From NCBI GenBank assembly GCA_029256185.1, contig JAQSYI010000042.1:1-64000 (forward strand): a stretch of DNA of 64,000 nt, given 5' to 3'. Below, piece after piece: positions 43,219-53,368 of the stretch. Source of the stretch: Paenibacillaceae bacterium. Lineage in GTDB: Bacteria; Bacillota; Bacilli; Paenibacillales; NBRC-103111. The first letter of the stretch is position 1; each line of letters opens with the position of its first letter. The notes below the pieces were generated by a model. It was not told where the DNA came from, searched no databases, and saw nothing but the letters and a program-made list of their open reading frames with translations. Made by a program: the position numbers and the translations under genes.

Positions 43219-45711
43219 ATGCAAAAATCGAATAAAGTCCAAGGACTCGAGCAATCGGTTCCTGTTGAGGCCAAACGCATGCTGCAAGGCCTGCAGGTTT
43301 TTCTTCTGGAGAACCGGTTGACACAGGCATGGATCATCCGCAAATGGGCTCTGCTTCTGATTGCGACTGCCTTTTTGCTGGGACGCGCCTCGATCCTGGA
43401 GAATCTGTCCCCGTTTGCCATTGCTTATTTCGCCGTCATCTATTACATCCGGCGGGAATCCGTTCCGTTCGTCGGAGTTGCGCTTGTGGCCGGAAGTGTG
43501 CTGTCCATGCCTGCCAATACCGGCTACATCATTACGGAATTGATTGTATTCCTGTTGATTCAAAAAGCCATTGAGAAGTTCGAACGCTCTGATCTGTCCT
43601 TCGCCCCCGTCATTACTTTTGCGTCGATCTTTCTCGTACAGCTGCTCTCCTATGTCATGAATGCTAACCTGACATGGTATTCTCTCATGATGACGGGAGT
43701 GGAGGCGGTACTGGCCTTTATCCTGACCATGATCTTTATCCAGGCCATTCCGGTACTGACCCAGACGCGCAAGAAGACCAGCCTGAAGCATGAGGAAATC
43801 ATCTGTCTGATCATTCTGCTGGCCTCGGTTATGACAGGTACAGTCGGTTGGCATATATACGGTGTTTCTGTGGAACATGTTTTCTCCCGCTATCTGATTC
43901 TGCTGTTTGCGCTGGTAGGCGGGGCCCCGCTGGGCGCTTCTGTTGGGGTCATCACCGGACTGATTCTCAGTCTTGCCGATGTGAATGCCGTGTATCAGAT
44001 GAGCCTGCTGGCTTTCTCCGGTCTGCTTGCCGGCCTGCTGAAGGACGGAGGCAAATGGGCAGTGGCTCTGGGATTGCTTCTTGGCTGCTCCATCCTCACG
44101 GTCTATGTGGGAGACCAGGCGTCCATTCTCACTTCTACCTGGGAGACCCTGCTTGCACTGGCCTTGTTTCTGCTCACCACCAAGTCAGTGGTGCAGACGC
44201 TGGCCAAGTATGTGCCGGGCACTCAGGAAAATATGAAGACTCATTATGACTACGCCAAGCGGGTCCGGGATATTACCGCAAGCCGGGTGGAGCAGTTCTC
44301 CCAGGTATTCATCCAGTTGTCCAAGAGCTTCCGCCAGCTCTCGGAGGAAGGCCAGGAGCGCAAGCGGGAGGAAGAGGTCAGCCAATTCATGAATAATGTG
44401 GCCGGAATCGCCTGCTCGACCTGCTGGAAGAAGAAGCAATGCTGGGACAAGCAGTTCTATGAAACCTACAAATACATGAGTGAAATGATGGTCAAGGTGG
44501 AAACCGGCAACGGCATGGGCAAGAAGGATATTACCCAGGAATGGAAGCGTATCTGCCAGAAGCCGGAGCAGGTGCTGGATGTGATGCAGCAGCAATACCG
44601 GCTGTTCCGGCATGATCTCCGCTGGAAGAAGCAGATTCTTGAGAGCCGCCAACTGGTCTCCGAGCAGCTGGTGGGAGTGTCCCAGGTCATGGAGGATCTG
44701 GCCAAGGAGATCAAGCGGGAGGGGCAGGAGCTCTATCTGCAGGAGGAACAGATCCGCAGCGCGCTGGAGGGATTGGGACTGTCCATCCTGACTATTGACG
44801 TAATCAATCTGGAGGAAGGCAAGGTTGAGATTGAAATCATGCACCAATACACCAAGGGCTTCGATGAATGCCGCAAAATTATCGGGCCGCTGCTATCTGA
44901 CATTCTGGGTGAGAATATTGCCGTGAAAAAGGAGACGCTCTCCGAGAAAGGGGAGGGATACAGCACCGTCACTTTCGGCTCTGCGAAGGAGTATGAGGTG
45001 GAGACGGGGATTGCCGGTGCGGCCAAGGGCGGAGATTTGCTGTCGGGCGACAGCTTCAGCACCGCGGAGCTGGGCAACGGCAAGTTCGTGGTCGCGCTGT
45101 CCGACGGCATGGGCAACGGAGAGCGGGCCCGGGCGGAGAGCAGCACGGCACTGGCCATTCTCCAGCAGCTGCTTCAATCCGGCATCGATGAGAAGCTGGC
45201 GATCAAGTCGGTGAATTCGGTGCTGCTGCTCCGATCTCCTGACGAGATGTACGCCACAGTGGATATGGCCCTGATTGATCTGTACAGCGCCGATACCACC
45301 TTCATGAAGATCGGTTCCACTCCCAGCTTCATCAAGCGGGGGCATGAGGTGATTCAGATTACGGCCAATAATCTGCCGGTGGGCATTATTCAGGAAATCG
45401 ATGTGGATCTGGTCAGCGTGCAGCTTCATCCCGGTGATGTATTGATTATGATGACAGACGGCATCTATGATGCGCCCGGCTACGCGGTCAATAAGGAGAT
45501 GTGGATGAAACGGGTAATCGGCGAGATTGAGACAGACAATCCCCAGGAATTTGCCGATCTGCTGCTGGAGCGGATTGTCCGTCAGCAGCATGGGGAAATA
45601 TGCGATGATATGACGGTAATTGTAGCCAGCATCGACCGCTACCGTCCCGAATGGTCCACTCTCCGCTGGCCGGGAGTCACCAGAATGGAGCGGCCCAAGA
45701 CGGTAAGCTGA
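43219..45711 (+). CDS. spoIIE: stage II sporulation protein E (PP2C phosphatase)
   Basis: An 830-residue protein. About ten membrane helices lie in residues 40-335, a central FtsZ-binding/oligomerisation region at about 336-590, and a C-terminal PP2C-type phosphatase (about 600-815) with S-G-D-S-F, the metal site A-L-S-D-G-M-G-N-G, and M-M-T-D-G-I-Y-D. It dephosphorylates SpoIIAA to activate sigma-F at the polar septum. The length matches B. subtilis (827). ATG 43219 follows AGGGTGGTG. The promoter geometry is that of Spo0A activation. Confidence 0.97.
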   Translation: MQKSNKVQGLEQSVPVEAKRMLQGLQVFLLENRLTQAWIIRKWALLLIATAFLLGRASILENLSPFAIAYFAVIYYIRRESVPFVGVALVAGSVLSMPANTGYIITELIVFLLIQKAIEKFERSDLSFAPVITFASIFLVQLLSYVMNANLTWYSLMMTGVEAVLAFILTMIFIQAIPVLTQTRKKTSLKHEEIICLIILLASVMTGTVGWHIYGVSVEHVFSRYLILLFALVGGAPLGASVGVITGLILSLADVNAVYQMSLLAFSGLLAGLLKDGGKWAVALGLLLGCSILTVYVGDQASILTSTWETLLALALFLLTTKSVVQTLAKYVPGTQENMKTHYDYAKRVRDITASRVEQFSQVFIQLSKSFRQLSEEGQERKREEEVSQFMNNVAGIACSTCWKKKQCWDKQFYETYKYMSEMMVKVETGNGMGKKDITQEWKRICQKPEQVLDVMQQQYRLFRHDLRWKKQILESRQLVSEQLVGVSQVMEDLAKEIKREGQELYLQEEQIRSALEGLGLSILTIDVINLEEGKVEIEIMHQYTKGFDECRKIIGPLLSDILGENIAVKKETLSEKGEGYSTVTFGSAKEYEVETGIAGAAKGGDLLSGDSFSTAELGNGKFVVALSDGMGNGERARAESSTALAILQQLLQSGIDEKLAIKSVNSVLLLRSPDEMYATVDMALIDLYSADTTFMKIGSTPSFIKRGHEVIQITANNLPVGIIQEIDVDLVSVQLHPGDVLIMMTDGIYDAPGYAVNKEMWMKRVIGEIETDNPQEFADLLLERIVRQQHGEICDDMTVIVASIDRYRPEWSTLRWPGVTRMERPKTVS

Positions 45712-45745
45712 GCGGACAACGACGGAGAGCGTGTGGGGATGGCCC

Positions 45746-45832
45746 GTCAATACAAGGTCAATACCGGTCAATGCTGGGAAGTGCCCGTCAATACCGTTCA
45801 ATGCGTACAAGGTCAGACAATACCGGTCATGC
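45746..45832. repeat. degenerate GTCAATAC repeats after spoIIE
   Basis: About six short units (GTCAATAC, GTCAATACC, GTCAATGC, GTCAATACC, TTCAATGC, GACAATACC) follow one another in 85 bases, with GGTCAATACCGGTCAATGC as the densest part. It is not a gene and lies between the spoIIE stop and its terminator. Confidence 0.6.
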
Positions 45833-45842
45833 GGCGAAGAAG

Positions 45843-45880
45843 GCTCTGCAGCGGGGAATATCTCCGTTGCAGAGCTTTTT
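45843..45880 (+). terminator. terminator of spoIIE
   Basis: GCTCTGCA (45843-45850) pairs with TGCAGAGC with inner CGG/CCG, followed by five T. 45881-46140 shows no gene. Confidence 0.85.
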
Positions 45881-46142
45881 GTTTCGGCGCTTGCTCGGGG
45901 AAAAGAAGAATTAGGCGTGCTTTGTTCCGGCCCAGGGCCATAACACTCCACTAATGACGATGCGCCGAAATAGAGGAAGGGATTTTCCCTTATTTCACTG
46001 CCGGGGCAGGGGAACCGAAGAATAAGGGAAGATACATTCCCTTATTTCTTAGAATCTCAAAAAGCCAAGACCGGGTTGAGGCTGGAATGCCTGAATGCGG
46101 GAATAAACCGGGACTGCGGAGGCATTTTCTCGGTTCCCGCAT

Positions 46143-46172
46143 GTCTAGACCGTCTATCAACCGGGCATACTA
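46143..46172 (+). promoter_or_regulatory. sigma-F-like promoter of yabS-yabT
   Basis: GTCTA (46143-46147), 15 bases, GGGCATACTA (46163-46172). The -10 fits sigma-F (GGnnAnAnTn) and sigma-G (CATACTA), and the -35 differs by one base from GTATA. YabT is forespore-expressed in B. subtilis. Confidence 0.6.
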
Positions 46173-46216
46173 GAGTTAGTAGAGTGACAGTTGATCTAAA
46201 AACGGGGGATATGGCG

Positions 46217-46945
46217 ATGAAGCAGATTATTCTAGTAACAGACGGGTGCTCCAACGTAGGGATCGATCCGGTGATTGCTGCGGCCCAGGCCAGGCAGGAG
46301 GGAATTGTTGTTCATGTGGTCGGTGTAATAGACCATGGAGAGATCGGCGAGATGGGTGCCGCGGAAATCGCCGAGATTGCCAAGGCCGGCGGCGGCCTGA
46401 GCCGGATTGTCAGCTCGGTGCAGCTGTCGCAGACGGTTCAGATGATGACCCGCAAAACCGTGACCAACACCATCCAACAAGTCGTGGAGCAGGAGCTGCG
46501 CCATATTCTGGGCGGTGACGGCAGCTTGACCGAACTGCCGCCGCAGAAGCGGGGACCCGTGGTGCAGGCGGTGGAGGAGCTGTCGGAGAGTGTGGATCTG
46601 AGGATTGCGCTCCTGGTGGATGCCAGCGCCAGCATGAAGCCGAAGCTTGCCGCCGTCCAGGAGGCTGTGCATGACCTGCTGGCCAGCCTGCGTGCCCGCA
46701 ACGGAAAGAGCGAATTGTCCGTATTCCGCTTCCCGGGGTTACACGGGGAGGAGGCCCATCTGGAGCTGGGCTGGACCCGCGAGCTTGCAAAAGTGCCTAA
46801 CTTGTTCTATAAAATAAACATGAGAGGTACAACTCCAACAGGGCCGGCGCTGCTGCAAACCATTCGCTACGTTGCGGATAAGCCTGCGTTTGCAGCCGAC
46901 AAAGCGGAAGGCAAGGAAGGGATGTTAAGTGAATATATCGTCTAA
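46217..46945 (+). CDS. yabS: VWA-domain protein YabS
   Basis: A 242-residue protein matching YabS: M-K-Q-I-I-L-V-T-D-G-C-S-N near the start and a von Willebrand A MIDAS sequence D-A-S-A-S-M (about 135-140) with a later T-P-T-G-P-A-L. It is always found beside yabT and probably partners the kinase in the forespore; the mechanism is unknown. ATG 46217 has GGGGGAT at a better distance than ATG 46211. The yabT start overlaps its end by 17 bases. Confidence 0.9.
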   Translation: MKQIILVTDGCSNVGIDPVIAAAQARQEGIVVHVVGVIDHGEIGEMGAAEIAEIAKAGGGLSRIVSSVQLSQTVQMMTRKTVTNTIQQVVEQELRHILGGDGSLTELPPQKRGPVVQAVEELSESVDLRIALLVDASASMKPKLAAVQEAVHDLLASLRARNGKSELSVFRFPGLHGEEAHLELGWTRELAKVPNLFYKINMRGTTPTGPALLQTIRYVADKPAFAADKAEGKEGMLSEYIV

Positions 46946-47837
46946 GCCAACCCTGCCTCCCGGCAAGCATATCGCGGGCAAGTGGAATGGCAAAAGCTAT
47001 AAAATTGAGCATGCGCTGGGCGAAGGAGCCAACGGCAAGGTGTATCTGGTGTCGCGGAATAATGCCGTCTACGCCATGAAGATTGGTTCTGATCCCCTTG
47101 ATCTTCAGTCGGAGGTCAATATACTGACGGTGCTCTCCGGAATGGAAGGCTCTTTCCGCCATTTTCTCATGGATGTGGATGATTTCTGCGATGAGGCAGG
47201 GGATAAGCCTTTTTATATCATGAAGTATGTGGAAGGGGTCCAACTCCAGGCCTACTTGGCTGCCAAGGGCAAGGGATGGTTCCCGCTGGTGGGGCTGAGG
47301 ATTCTGGACAGATTGCGGGAGCTTCATTCCAAGGGATATGTATTCGGAGACTTGAAGAAGGAAAATGTGCTGGTATCCGGGTACGGCCAGGTGGAGCTGG
47401 TGGACTTTGGCGGCGTTACCTCCATAGGCAAGGCGGTCAAGCAATTTACCGAGCTCTATGACAGAGGGTATTGGAATGCGGGTGACCGCACGGCAGACGG
47501 AGGTTATGACCTGTTTTCCTTCGCCATTCTCTGCATCCATTTATGCGCCGCGCCCAAACCATCATTCTCCAAGGCTATCCTGCCCCAGAACCGGAACCTG
47601 GAGGTGTTGCTCGCAGAGGTCCGGCAAGACCCGCTATGTGCGGACTATGTGCCATTCCTGAGCAAAGCGCTCCACGGTAAATTCGCCTCTACGGATGAAG
47701 CTTATGACAGTTGGAGGGAAATAGCGGTGAAGCGGCCTGTTGCGCAGCCTGCGGTCAAGCATGGCGCTCCCTGGCTGCCGGTGGGCTTTGCGGCCTCCTT
47801 GTTGCTTTTTGGCGCAACTCTTTGGTATTATTGGTAA
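46929..47837 (+). CDS. yabT: Hanks-type Ser/Thr kinase YabT
   Basis: A 302-residue membrane kinase. It has a glycine loop G-E-G-A-N-G-K-V (about 31-38), ATP lysine in A-M-K-I (about K51), catalytic G-D-L-K-K-E-N (about 140-146), V-D-F-G, and one C-terminal membrane helix (about 281-301). There is no extracellular sensor, as in YabT, which binds DNA and phosphorylates RecA and other targets during sporulation. GTG 46929 has AAGGGA upstream and overlaps yabS. Confidence 0.92.
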   Translation: MNISSKPTLPPGKHIAGKWNGKSYKIEHALGEGANGKVYLVSRNNAVYAMKIGSDPLDLQSEVNILTVLSGMEGSFRHFLMDVDDFCDEAGDKPFYIMKYVEGVQLQAYLAAKGKGWFPLVGLRILDRLRELHSKGYVFGDLKKENVLVSGYGQVELVDFGGVTSIGKAVKQFTELYDRGYWNAGDRTADGGYDLFSFAILCIHLCAAPKPSFSKAILPQNRNLEVLLAEVRQDPLCADYVPFLSKALHGKFASTDEAYDSWREIAVKRPVAQPAVKHGAPWLPVGFAASLLLFGATLWYYW

Positions 47838-47869
47838 ATCATAATAACGCAGATGGAACAGTTGTCAAT

Positions 47870-47917
47870 GTGAGGCGGACCGGAATCCTCTTCGAAGCCT
47901 CACGTCACTTTTGGAGG
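47870..47917 (+). repeat. dispersed element, partial copy in the tilS leader
   Basis: GTGAGGC (47870-47876) pairs with GCCTCAC (47897-47903). 47881-47917 aligns to 42776-42812 at 29 of 37 positions without gaps, ending in the GGAGG that serves as the tilS ribosome binding site. Confidence 0.55.
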
Positions 47918-47927
47918 ACGGGTTTTT

Positions 47928-49373
47928 ATGGACTTGGTAGAACAGCTGCATGAGACGATTGCACGCCATAAACTGTTCGCGCCGGGAGACCGGATCGTGG
48001 TTGCTGTGTCGGGAGGGCCCGACTCCACTGCGCTCCTGCATCTCCTTTTTCTGCTTTCCGCTCGCTGGGGCTGGAATCTGGTTGCTGCCCATGCCAATCA
48101 TGGCTTCCGTCCGGAGGAGTCGGAGCGTGAGGCCGGGCTGATCCGGGAGCAAGTGCTGGGGCTAGGCATCCCCTTCGCATACGAGCAATTGGACGTTCCT
48201 GCGCATCTGGAGCAGCACGGAGGCAATCCCCAGGAGGCTGCCCGGGAACTGCGCTATCGGTTCCTCCGTGCGGCGGCCGGCAAGTGGCAGGCTCAGAAGA
48301 TTGCGCTTGCCCATCATGCCGGCGATCAGGCGGAGACGGTGCTGATGCGTATTCTGAGGGGGACAGGAATTACCGGACTGGCGGGAATATCCATGATTCG
48401 CCAAGAGGGGAATGTGCAACTGGTGCGGCCCCTGCTTCGTATGGATAAAAATACGCTGGAGGATTTTCTTGCCGCCCGCGGTATTCCTTACAGCGTTGAT
48501 TCAAGCAATGGGAAGCTGAAATACACACGCAACCGGATTCGGCTGGAGACGATCCCGTTCCTGGCCCAATACAATCCTTCCATTGTAGAATCGCTGAACC
48601 GGCTGGCCGAGCTTGCCTCTGCCGATGATGATTATATGGAACAGGAAGCAGCCATTATTTTCCGGAAAATAGCAAATGCCGAGCCCGGATCGGTCCGCTT
48701 CAGCCGGGGGGATTGCCTGGGGCTCCATGTTGCTTTACAAAGGCGTTTCATTAAACTAATATTAAATTATCTTTCTGAAAGCATGGAGCATCACGACTTT
48801 CCGGCAGTGGAGCAGGTGCGTAACAGTTTGGCTTCTGATGCGAAACCAAATGCCGAAATCGGGCTGCCGGGCGGCATCTGCCTGATCCGAGAGTACGACC
48901 GGGTGCAATTGGTGCATAACCGGTTGCCTAAAGCGGATATGGCGTATACCTATCCCCTGGAGGGTATCTCCGGTAGCATCTTCATTCCGGAAGCCGCGGG
49001 ATGGATCAGCTACCAGTTCAAGGAAGCCGATGAAGCTCCGGGCGCCGCCTTCGTCCATGAAGCCTGCTTCGACGCAGCCGGCCTGAGTTACCCGCTGCAA
49101 GTGCGCAACCGCCGCCAAGGCGACCGGATGCAAGTATTTGGTTTAAACGGCTCCAAAAAAGTAAAAGATATCTTCATTGACGCCAAGGTGCCGGCCTCCT
49201 TAAGGGACCGGGTGCCGATTCTGACAGATGGACGGGGGCATCTGCTGTGGATTGCCGGCCATCGCCGCTCCACCCATGCGCCGGTTACAGAAGCTGCGCG
49301 GCAAGTGTTTTGCATTACCTTCCGCCCGTTGTCCGATTGCCAAATGCGGGATGAGAAGAATGTACCATTTTAA
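47928..49373 (+). CDS. tilS: tRNA(Ile) lysidine synthetase
   Basis: Converts C34 of the AUA-reading tRNA(Ile) to lysidine, an essential modification. The 481-residue protein has the PP-loop S-G-G-P-D-S (28-33), H-A-N-H-G-F near 62, H-H-A-G-D-Q-A-E-T (about 125), and C-terminal TilS substrate-binding domains ending near Q-V-F-C-I-T. GGAGG at 47913-47917 precedes ATG 47928. hprT follows after 31 bases, as in B. subtilis. Confidence 0.95.
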   Translation: MDLVEQLHETIARHKLFAPGDRIVVAVSGGPDSTALLHLLFLLSARWGWNLVAAHANHGFRPEESEREAGLIREQVLGLGIPFAYEQLDVPAHLEQHGGNPQEAARELRYRFLRAAAGKWQAQKIALAHHAGDQAETVLMRILRGTGITGLAGISMIRQEGNVQLVRPLLRMDKNTLEDFLAARGIPYSVDSSNGKLKYTRNRIRLETIPFLAQYNPSIVESLNRLAELASADDDYMEQEAAIIFRKIANAEPGSVRFSRGDCLGLHVALQRRFIKLILNYLSESMEHHDFPAVEQVRNSLASDAKPNAEIGLPGGICLIREYDRVQLVHNRLPKADMAYTYPLEGISGSIFIPEAAGWISYQFKEADEAPGAAFVHEACFDAAGLSYPLQVRNRRQGDRMQVFGLNGSKKVKDIFIDAKVPASLRDRVPILTDGRGHLLWIAGHRRSTHAPVTEAARQVFCITFRPLSDCQMRDEKNVPF

Positions 49374-49404
49374 GCTTTCATAGTATAACCTAGGAGGGTC
49401 ATCT

Positions 49405-49944
49405 TTGCGTAACGACATTGAAGAGGTTCTGTACACAGAAGAAGAAATTCAGGCGAAGGTCAAGGAATTGGGCGAGATGCTGAGCAAGGAGTACCAGGGA
49501 AGGAATCCGCTGATCATCTGTGTGCTGAAAGGCGCGTTCATTTTTATGGCGGATCTGTTCAAGAACATCACGGTGCATTGCGAAGTGGATTTCATGGCGG
49601 TATCCAGCTATGGGGCTTCCACCCGCTCGTCGGGGGTAGTGAAGATTATCAAGGACTTGGATGTGCCGGTGGAAGGCCGTGATGTGATCATCGTAGAGGA
49701 TATTATTGACAGCGGGCTGACCTTGTCCTACCTCATTGATGTGCTGGAGCGGCGCAATGCCCATTCGATCTCTGTGGTAGCCCTGTTCGACAAACCGGGC
49801 CGCCGTACGGTGGATCTGGAACCGGACTGGAAGGGATTTACCATCCCTGACGCATTCGTAGTAGGGTACGGCTTGGATTATGCCGAGAAATACCGCAATC
49901 TTCCATTTGTAGGAATATTGAAGAAGGCCATCTACACAACTTGA
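49405..49944 (+). CDS. hprT: hypoxanthine phosphoribosyltransferase
   Basis: Salvages hypoxanthine and guanine with PRPP to IMP/GMP. The 179-residue protein shows V-L-K-G-A-F-I-F-M, the flexible loop S-Y-G-A-S-T-R-S-S-G, and the PRPP motif V-E-D-I-I-D-S-G-L-T. TTG 49405 has AGGAGGG six bases before. The gene couples tilS to ftsH in the conserved order. Confidence 0.96.
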   Translation: MRNDIEEVLYTEEEIQAKVKELGEMLSKEYQGRNPLIICVLKGAFIFMADLFKNITVHCEVDFMAVSSYGASTRSSGVVKIIKDLDVPVEGRDVIIVEDIIDSGLTLSYLIDVLERRNAHSISVVALFDKPGRRTVDLEPDWKGFTIPDAFVVGYGLDYAEKYRNLPFVGILKKAIYTT

Positions 49945-50025
49945 TCCTTCCGAACTTGAATAAAGCCAGTCATTCCAGGGCGAACGCAAGGAAGCCGACA
50001 ACGTTTTTCCCGGGAAGCGGTTCGG

Positions 50026-50055
50026 TTGAGATTCCAAGACATGCTGTGGTAAAAT
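50026..50055 (+). promoter_or_regulatory. sigma-A promoter of ftsH
   Basis: TTGAGA (50026-50031), 18 bases, TAAAAT (50050-50055), 34 bases before the start. Confidence 0.65.
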
Positions 50056-50088
50056 AAAACAAGTGTGCCGCATGAGAGGAGGTAGGGG

Positions 50089-52071
50089 ATGAATCGGATC
50101 CTCCGTAATACTGGATTTTATTTACTAATCTTTTTGGTTGTGATCGGAATCGTCCGTTTTATCAGCTCACAGAATGATATGGAATCCACGATACTTTACA
50201 GTCAATTCCGTGAAGAGCTGCTGAATACGGCCAAACCCAATGCAACAGGCAATAAAATTAAATCGGTGTCCTTAAAGCCCGATGGCGCCACGTACCTGAT
50301 CAGGGGTCAATACGAAGATGGCAGCACCTTCAAGAGCCACGCTCCCCTAAGTGAACGGGTCATTGAGCTGGTGGAGCAAAGCGGGATTGATGAAGAGCAT
50401 CTGAAGATGGAAGGGCAGAGTATTTGGATCTCCTTCCTTACATCCATCATTCCGTTCGTAATTATCTTCATCCTATTCTTCTTCCTGATGAATCAGGCGC
50501 AAGGCGGCGGCGGCAAGGTCATGAATTTCGGCAAGAGCCGGGCCCGTCTTTATAATGAAGAGAAGAAGAAGGTTACATTCGAGGATGTAGCGGGTGCCGA
50601 TGAAGAGAAGCAAGAGCTTGTGGAGGTTGTTGAATTCCTGAAGGACCCGCGGAAATTCGCCGCGGTGGGGGCCCGCATACCGAAGGGCGTGCTGCTTGTC
50701 GGTCCTCCGGGTACCGGTAAAACCCTGCTGGCACGCGCGGTTGCCGGTGAAGCGGGAGTGCCGTTCTTCAGCATCAGCGGCTCGGACTTTGTGGAGATGT
50801 TCGTCGGTGTCGGCGCATCCCGTGTCCGTGACCTGTTCGAGAATGCGAAGAAGAACGCGCCATGTATTATCTTCATTGACGAAATTGACGCCGTTGGCCG
50901 GCAGCGGGGCGCAGGCCTCGGAGGCGGGCATGATGAACGGGAGCAAACCCTGAACCAACTGCTGGTGGAGATGGATGGATTCGGCGCCAACGAAGGCATC
51001 ATTATTGTGGCTGCCACCAACCGTCCTGATATTCTGGACCCTGCCTTGCTCCGTCCCGGACGGTTTGACCGCCAGATTACGGTGGACCGCCCTGACGTCA
51101 AGGGCCGCGAAGCGGTGCTGAAGGTCCACGCCCGCAACAAGCCCCTCTCCAAGGATGTCAGGCTGGATTCTCTGGCCCGCTATACCACCGGGTTCACCGG
51201 GGCTGATCTGGAGAATCTGCTGAACGAGGCCGCGCTTATTGCCGCACGGCGCAACCGCAAGGATATCTCCATGTCGGAGATTGAAGAGGCGTTCGACCGT
51301 GTGATTGTAGGCACACAGAAGAAGAGCCGGGTGATCAGCGAGCGGGATAAGAAAACTGTAGCTTATCATGAATCGGGCCACGCGATTATCGGATATTTCG
51401 AGCGCAACGCCCATATGGTTCACAAGGTGACGATCGTTCCCCGGGGCCGTGCCGGCGGATATGTCATGATGCTTCCCAAGGATGCAGAGGACCCGTTGGT
51501 GGTAACCAAATCGGAGCTTGTGGATCAGATTACCGGATTGCTCGCCGGCCGTGTTTCCGAAGAGCTGTTCATCGGAGAGATCGGTACAGGCGCTTATGAT
51601 GACTTCCGCAAGTCCACCGAAATTGCCAGACGCATGATCGTGGATTACGGGATGAGCGAGAAGCTTGGGCCCATGCAGTTCGGGCATACCCAAGGCGGTC
51701 AGGTATTCCTGGGCCGGGATTTGGGACACGAGCAGAACTACAGCGATGCTATTGCTTATGAGATCGACCTGGAGGTCCGCAGCATTGTAATGGGTTGTTA
51801 CGCCCGGGCCAAGGAGATTCTTACCGAGCATTCCGAGAAGGTGCATCTGGTTGCCCAGACCCTGCTCCGCAAAGAAACCCTGGATAAAGACGAGATCGTT
51901 CATTTGATCGAGAAGGGTTTTCTGGCCAATGATGACGGTTCTGCGGCACCTGCGGCTGCAGAGAATGCCGACCTTAAGGTGAACATCCTCGGACAGCAGG
52001 AGCAGACGTATAACAAGACCGATAATGACGGGGAACCGAACGACGGTAACGGAGATCCCATCAAGTCTTAA
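50089..52071 (+). CDS. ftsH: ATP-dependent zinc metalloprotease FtsH
   Basis: A 660-residue membrane AAA protease that degrades membrane and regulatory proteins (including Spo0E in B. subtilis). Two membrane segments (about 9-26 and 117-139) enclose an extracytoplasmic domain. The AAA module has G-P-P-G-T-G-K-T at 205-212, [11 protein letters not shown] and the SRH, and the protease site is H-E-S-G-H at about 427-431. GAGGAGG precedes ATG 50089. A terminator follows. Confidence 0.97.
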   Translation: MNRILRNTGFYLLIFLVVIGIVRFISSQNDMESTILYSQFREELLNTAKPNATGNKIKSVSLKPDGATYLIRGQYEDGSTFKSHAPLSERVIELVEQSGIDEEHLKMEGQSIWISFLTSIIPFVIIFILFFFLMNQAQGGGGKVMNFGKSRARLYNEEKKKVTFEDVAGADEEKQELVEVVEFLKDPRKFAAVGARIPKGVLLVGPPGTGKTLLARAVAGEAGVPFFSISGSDFVEMFVGVGASRVRDLFENAKKNAPCIIFIDEIDAVGRQRGAGLGGGHDEREQTLNQLLVEMDGFGANEGIIIVAATNRPDILDPALLRPGRFDRQITVDRPDVKGREAVLKVHARNKPLSKDVRLDSLARYTTGFTGADLENLLNEAALIAARRNRKDISMSEIEEAFDRVIVGTQKKSRVISERDKKTVAYHESGHAIIGYFERNAHMVHKVTIVPRGRAGGYVMMLPKDAEDPLVVTKSELVDQITGLLAGRVSEELFIGEIGTGAYDDFRKSTEIARRMIVDYGMSEKLGPMQFGHTQGGQVFLGRDLGHEQNYSDAIAYEIDLEVRSIVMGCYARAKEILTEHSEKVHLVAQTLLRKETLDKDEIVHLIEKGFLANDDGSAAPAAAENADLKVNILGQQEQTYNKTDNDGEPNDGNGDPIKS

Positions 52072-52077
52072 GAGATG

Positions 52078-52108
52078 CCGGCAGCCTGAATTAGGTTGCC
52101 GGTTTTTT
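52078..52108 (+). terminator. terminator of ftsH
   Basis: CCGGCAGCCT and AGGTTGCCGG around GAATT, followed by six T. Confidence 0.85.
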
Positions 52109-52182
52109 GCTTCTAGGCAACGTACGGCATCAAAGGACGCGAAAGACGCTTACTCTCGTCTCTGAATAGTGCAAGTTTCACA

Positions 52183-52219
52183 TTGACACGCGCGGTGAGG
52201 TTGTGTACAGTAGGTGTAA
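52183..52219 (+). promoter_or_regulatory. promoter of nadABC with overlapping dyad
   Basis: TTGACA (52183-52188), 17 bases, TACAGT (52206-52211). TACA-N5-TGTA (52206-52218) overlaps the -10 and could be an operator. The remaining leader to 52391 shows no gene or known riboswitch. Confidence 0.65.
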
Positions 52220-52391
52220 ACTTAATGCATGGGATGAATTTTCGGCTTAAGCCCATATTATAGAGTGAGCTTTTTATGGGGCAATTCCGGGGTAACAGGC
52301 GGGTTGTTCTTGAAGAAACCAGGTGTCCTGCGGCAGTAGGGGGATTTCCAGTCCGGACAGGCAGCATCGTGAGAGAGGGAGGTACAAGTCT

Positions 52392-53330
52392 ATGGAAGCT
52401 CTTGCCCTTGAACATAAGGCAGAGCAGAACCGCCTGATGAAGGAGAGGATTCTGCAGCTGAAGAAGGAGCGCAATGCCATTATTCTTGCCCATTATTACC
52501 AGAGGGATGAAATACAGGAGATTGCCGATTTCCGCGGCGATTCATTCTTGCTTGCACAGAAGGCCGCATCGACTGATGCCGATGTTATTGTATTCTGTGG
52601 CGTACATTTCATGGGGGAGTCCGCCAAGATTCTGGCACCCGACAAGACGGTACTCATACCTGATGAGCGGGCCGGCTGTCCCATGGCTGATATGGTCAAT
52701 GTGGACGGGCTCCGCAGACTGAAGGCCCAGCATCCCAATGCCAAAGTAGTCGCCTATATTAATACCTCCGCGGATGTGAAGGCGGAGACAGATATTTGCT
52801 GCACCTCGGCTAATGCCCTTAAGGTGATTGAAGCAGTAGATGCTGACGAAGTCATCTGGGTTCCTGACAAGAATCTGGGCGACTATGTGTCCAAGCATAC
52901 GAACAAGAAGCTGATTATCTGGGAGGGCTATTGCAATACCCATGATATGCTTACTGTGCGTGATGTGGAGGAGATGAAGGCCCAGTATCCCCATGCCCAG
53001 TTCGTCGTCCATCCGGAATGCCGCCCCGAAGTGGTCAAGCTGGGAGATTTCGTAGGAAGCACGACTGCCATTATTAAATACTGCAAGGAATCAGACTGCC
53101 AGGAGTTTATTGTCGGTACGGAGGATGGAACCGGCTATCAACTCCGGCTGGACAGCCCGCATAAGCAGTTTCATTTTGCCACCAAATATTTGGTATGTCC
53201 CAACATGAAGGTCAATAATTTGAAGAAGGTTGTGAAATGTCTGGAGACGCTTGCTCCCCAGATCTATGTGCCCCAACATATTGCCGATCGCGCCAGATTA
53301 TCGCTAGAGCGCATGCTGCAGGTCAAGTAG
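52392..53330 (+). CDS. nadA: quinolinate synthase
   Basis: A 4Fe-4S enzyme that condenses iminoaspartate with dihydroxyacetone phosphate to quinolinate in NAD synthesis. The 312-residue protein has Y-Y-Q-R-D-E-I-Q and three conserved cysteines typical of cluster ligands (in R-A-G-C-P, C-C-T-S-A-N and C-P-N-M-K). ATG 52392 with GGGAGG upstream is used; the frame open from 52323 is longer than the family. First gene of nadABC. Confidence 0.95.
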   Translation: MEALALEHKAEQNRLMKERILQLKKERNAIILAHYYQRDEIQEIADFRGDSFLLAQKAASTDADVIVFCGVHFMGESAKILAPDKTVLIPDERAGCPMADMVNVDGLRRLKAQHPNAKVVAYINTSADVKAETDICCTSANALKVIEAVDADEVIWVPDKNLGDYVSKHTNKKLIIWEGYCNTHDMLTVRDVEEMKAQYPHAQFVVHPECRPEVVKLGDFVGSTTAIIKYCKESDCQEFIVGTEDGTGYQLRLDSPHKQFHFATKYLVCPNMKVNNLKKVVKCLETLAPQIYVPQHIADRARLSLERMLQVK

Positions 53331-53368
53331 CATGCGCTACTTCCTTGTTAAAGACAGGTGAATGAAGA

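Noticed and set aside
44893-45951. 352-residue minus-strand frame across the spoIIE end
   Set aside because: Antisense to the conserved PP2C domain, with no family or start signal.
50473-51903. 476-residue minus-strand frame inside ftsH
   Set aside because: Antisense to a highly conserved gene and without a credible start.
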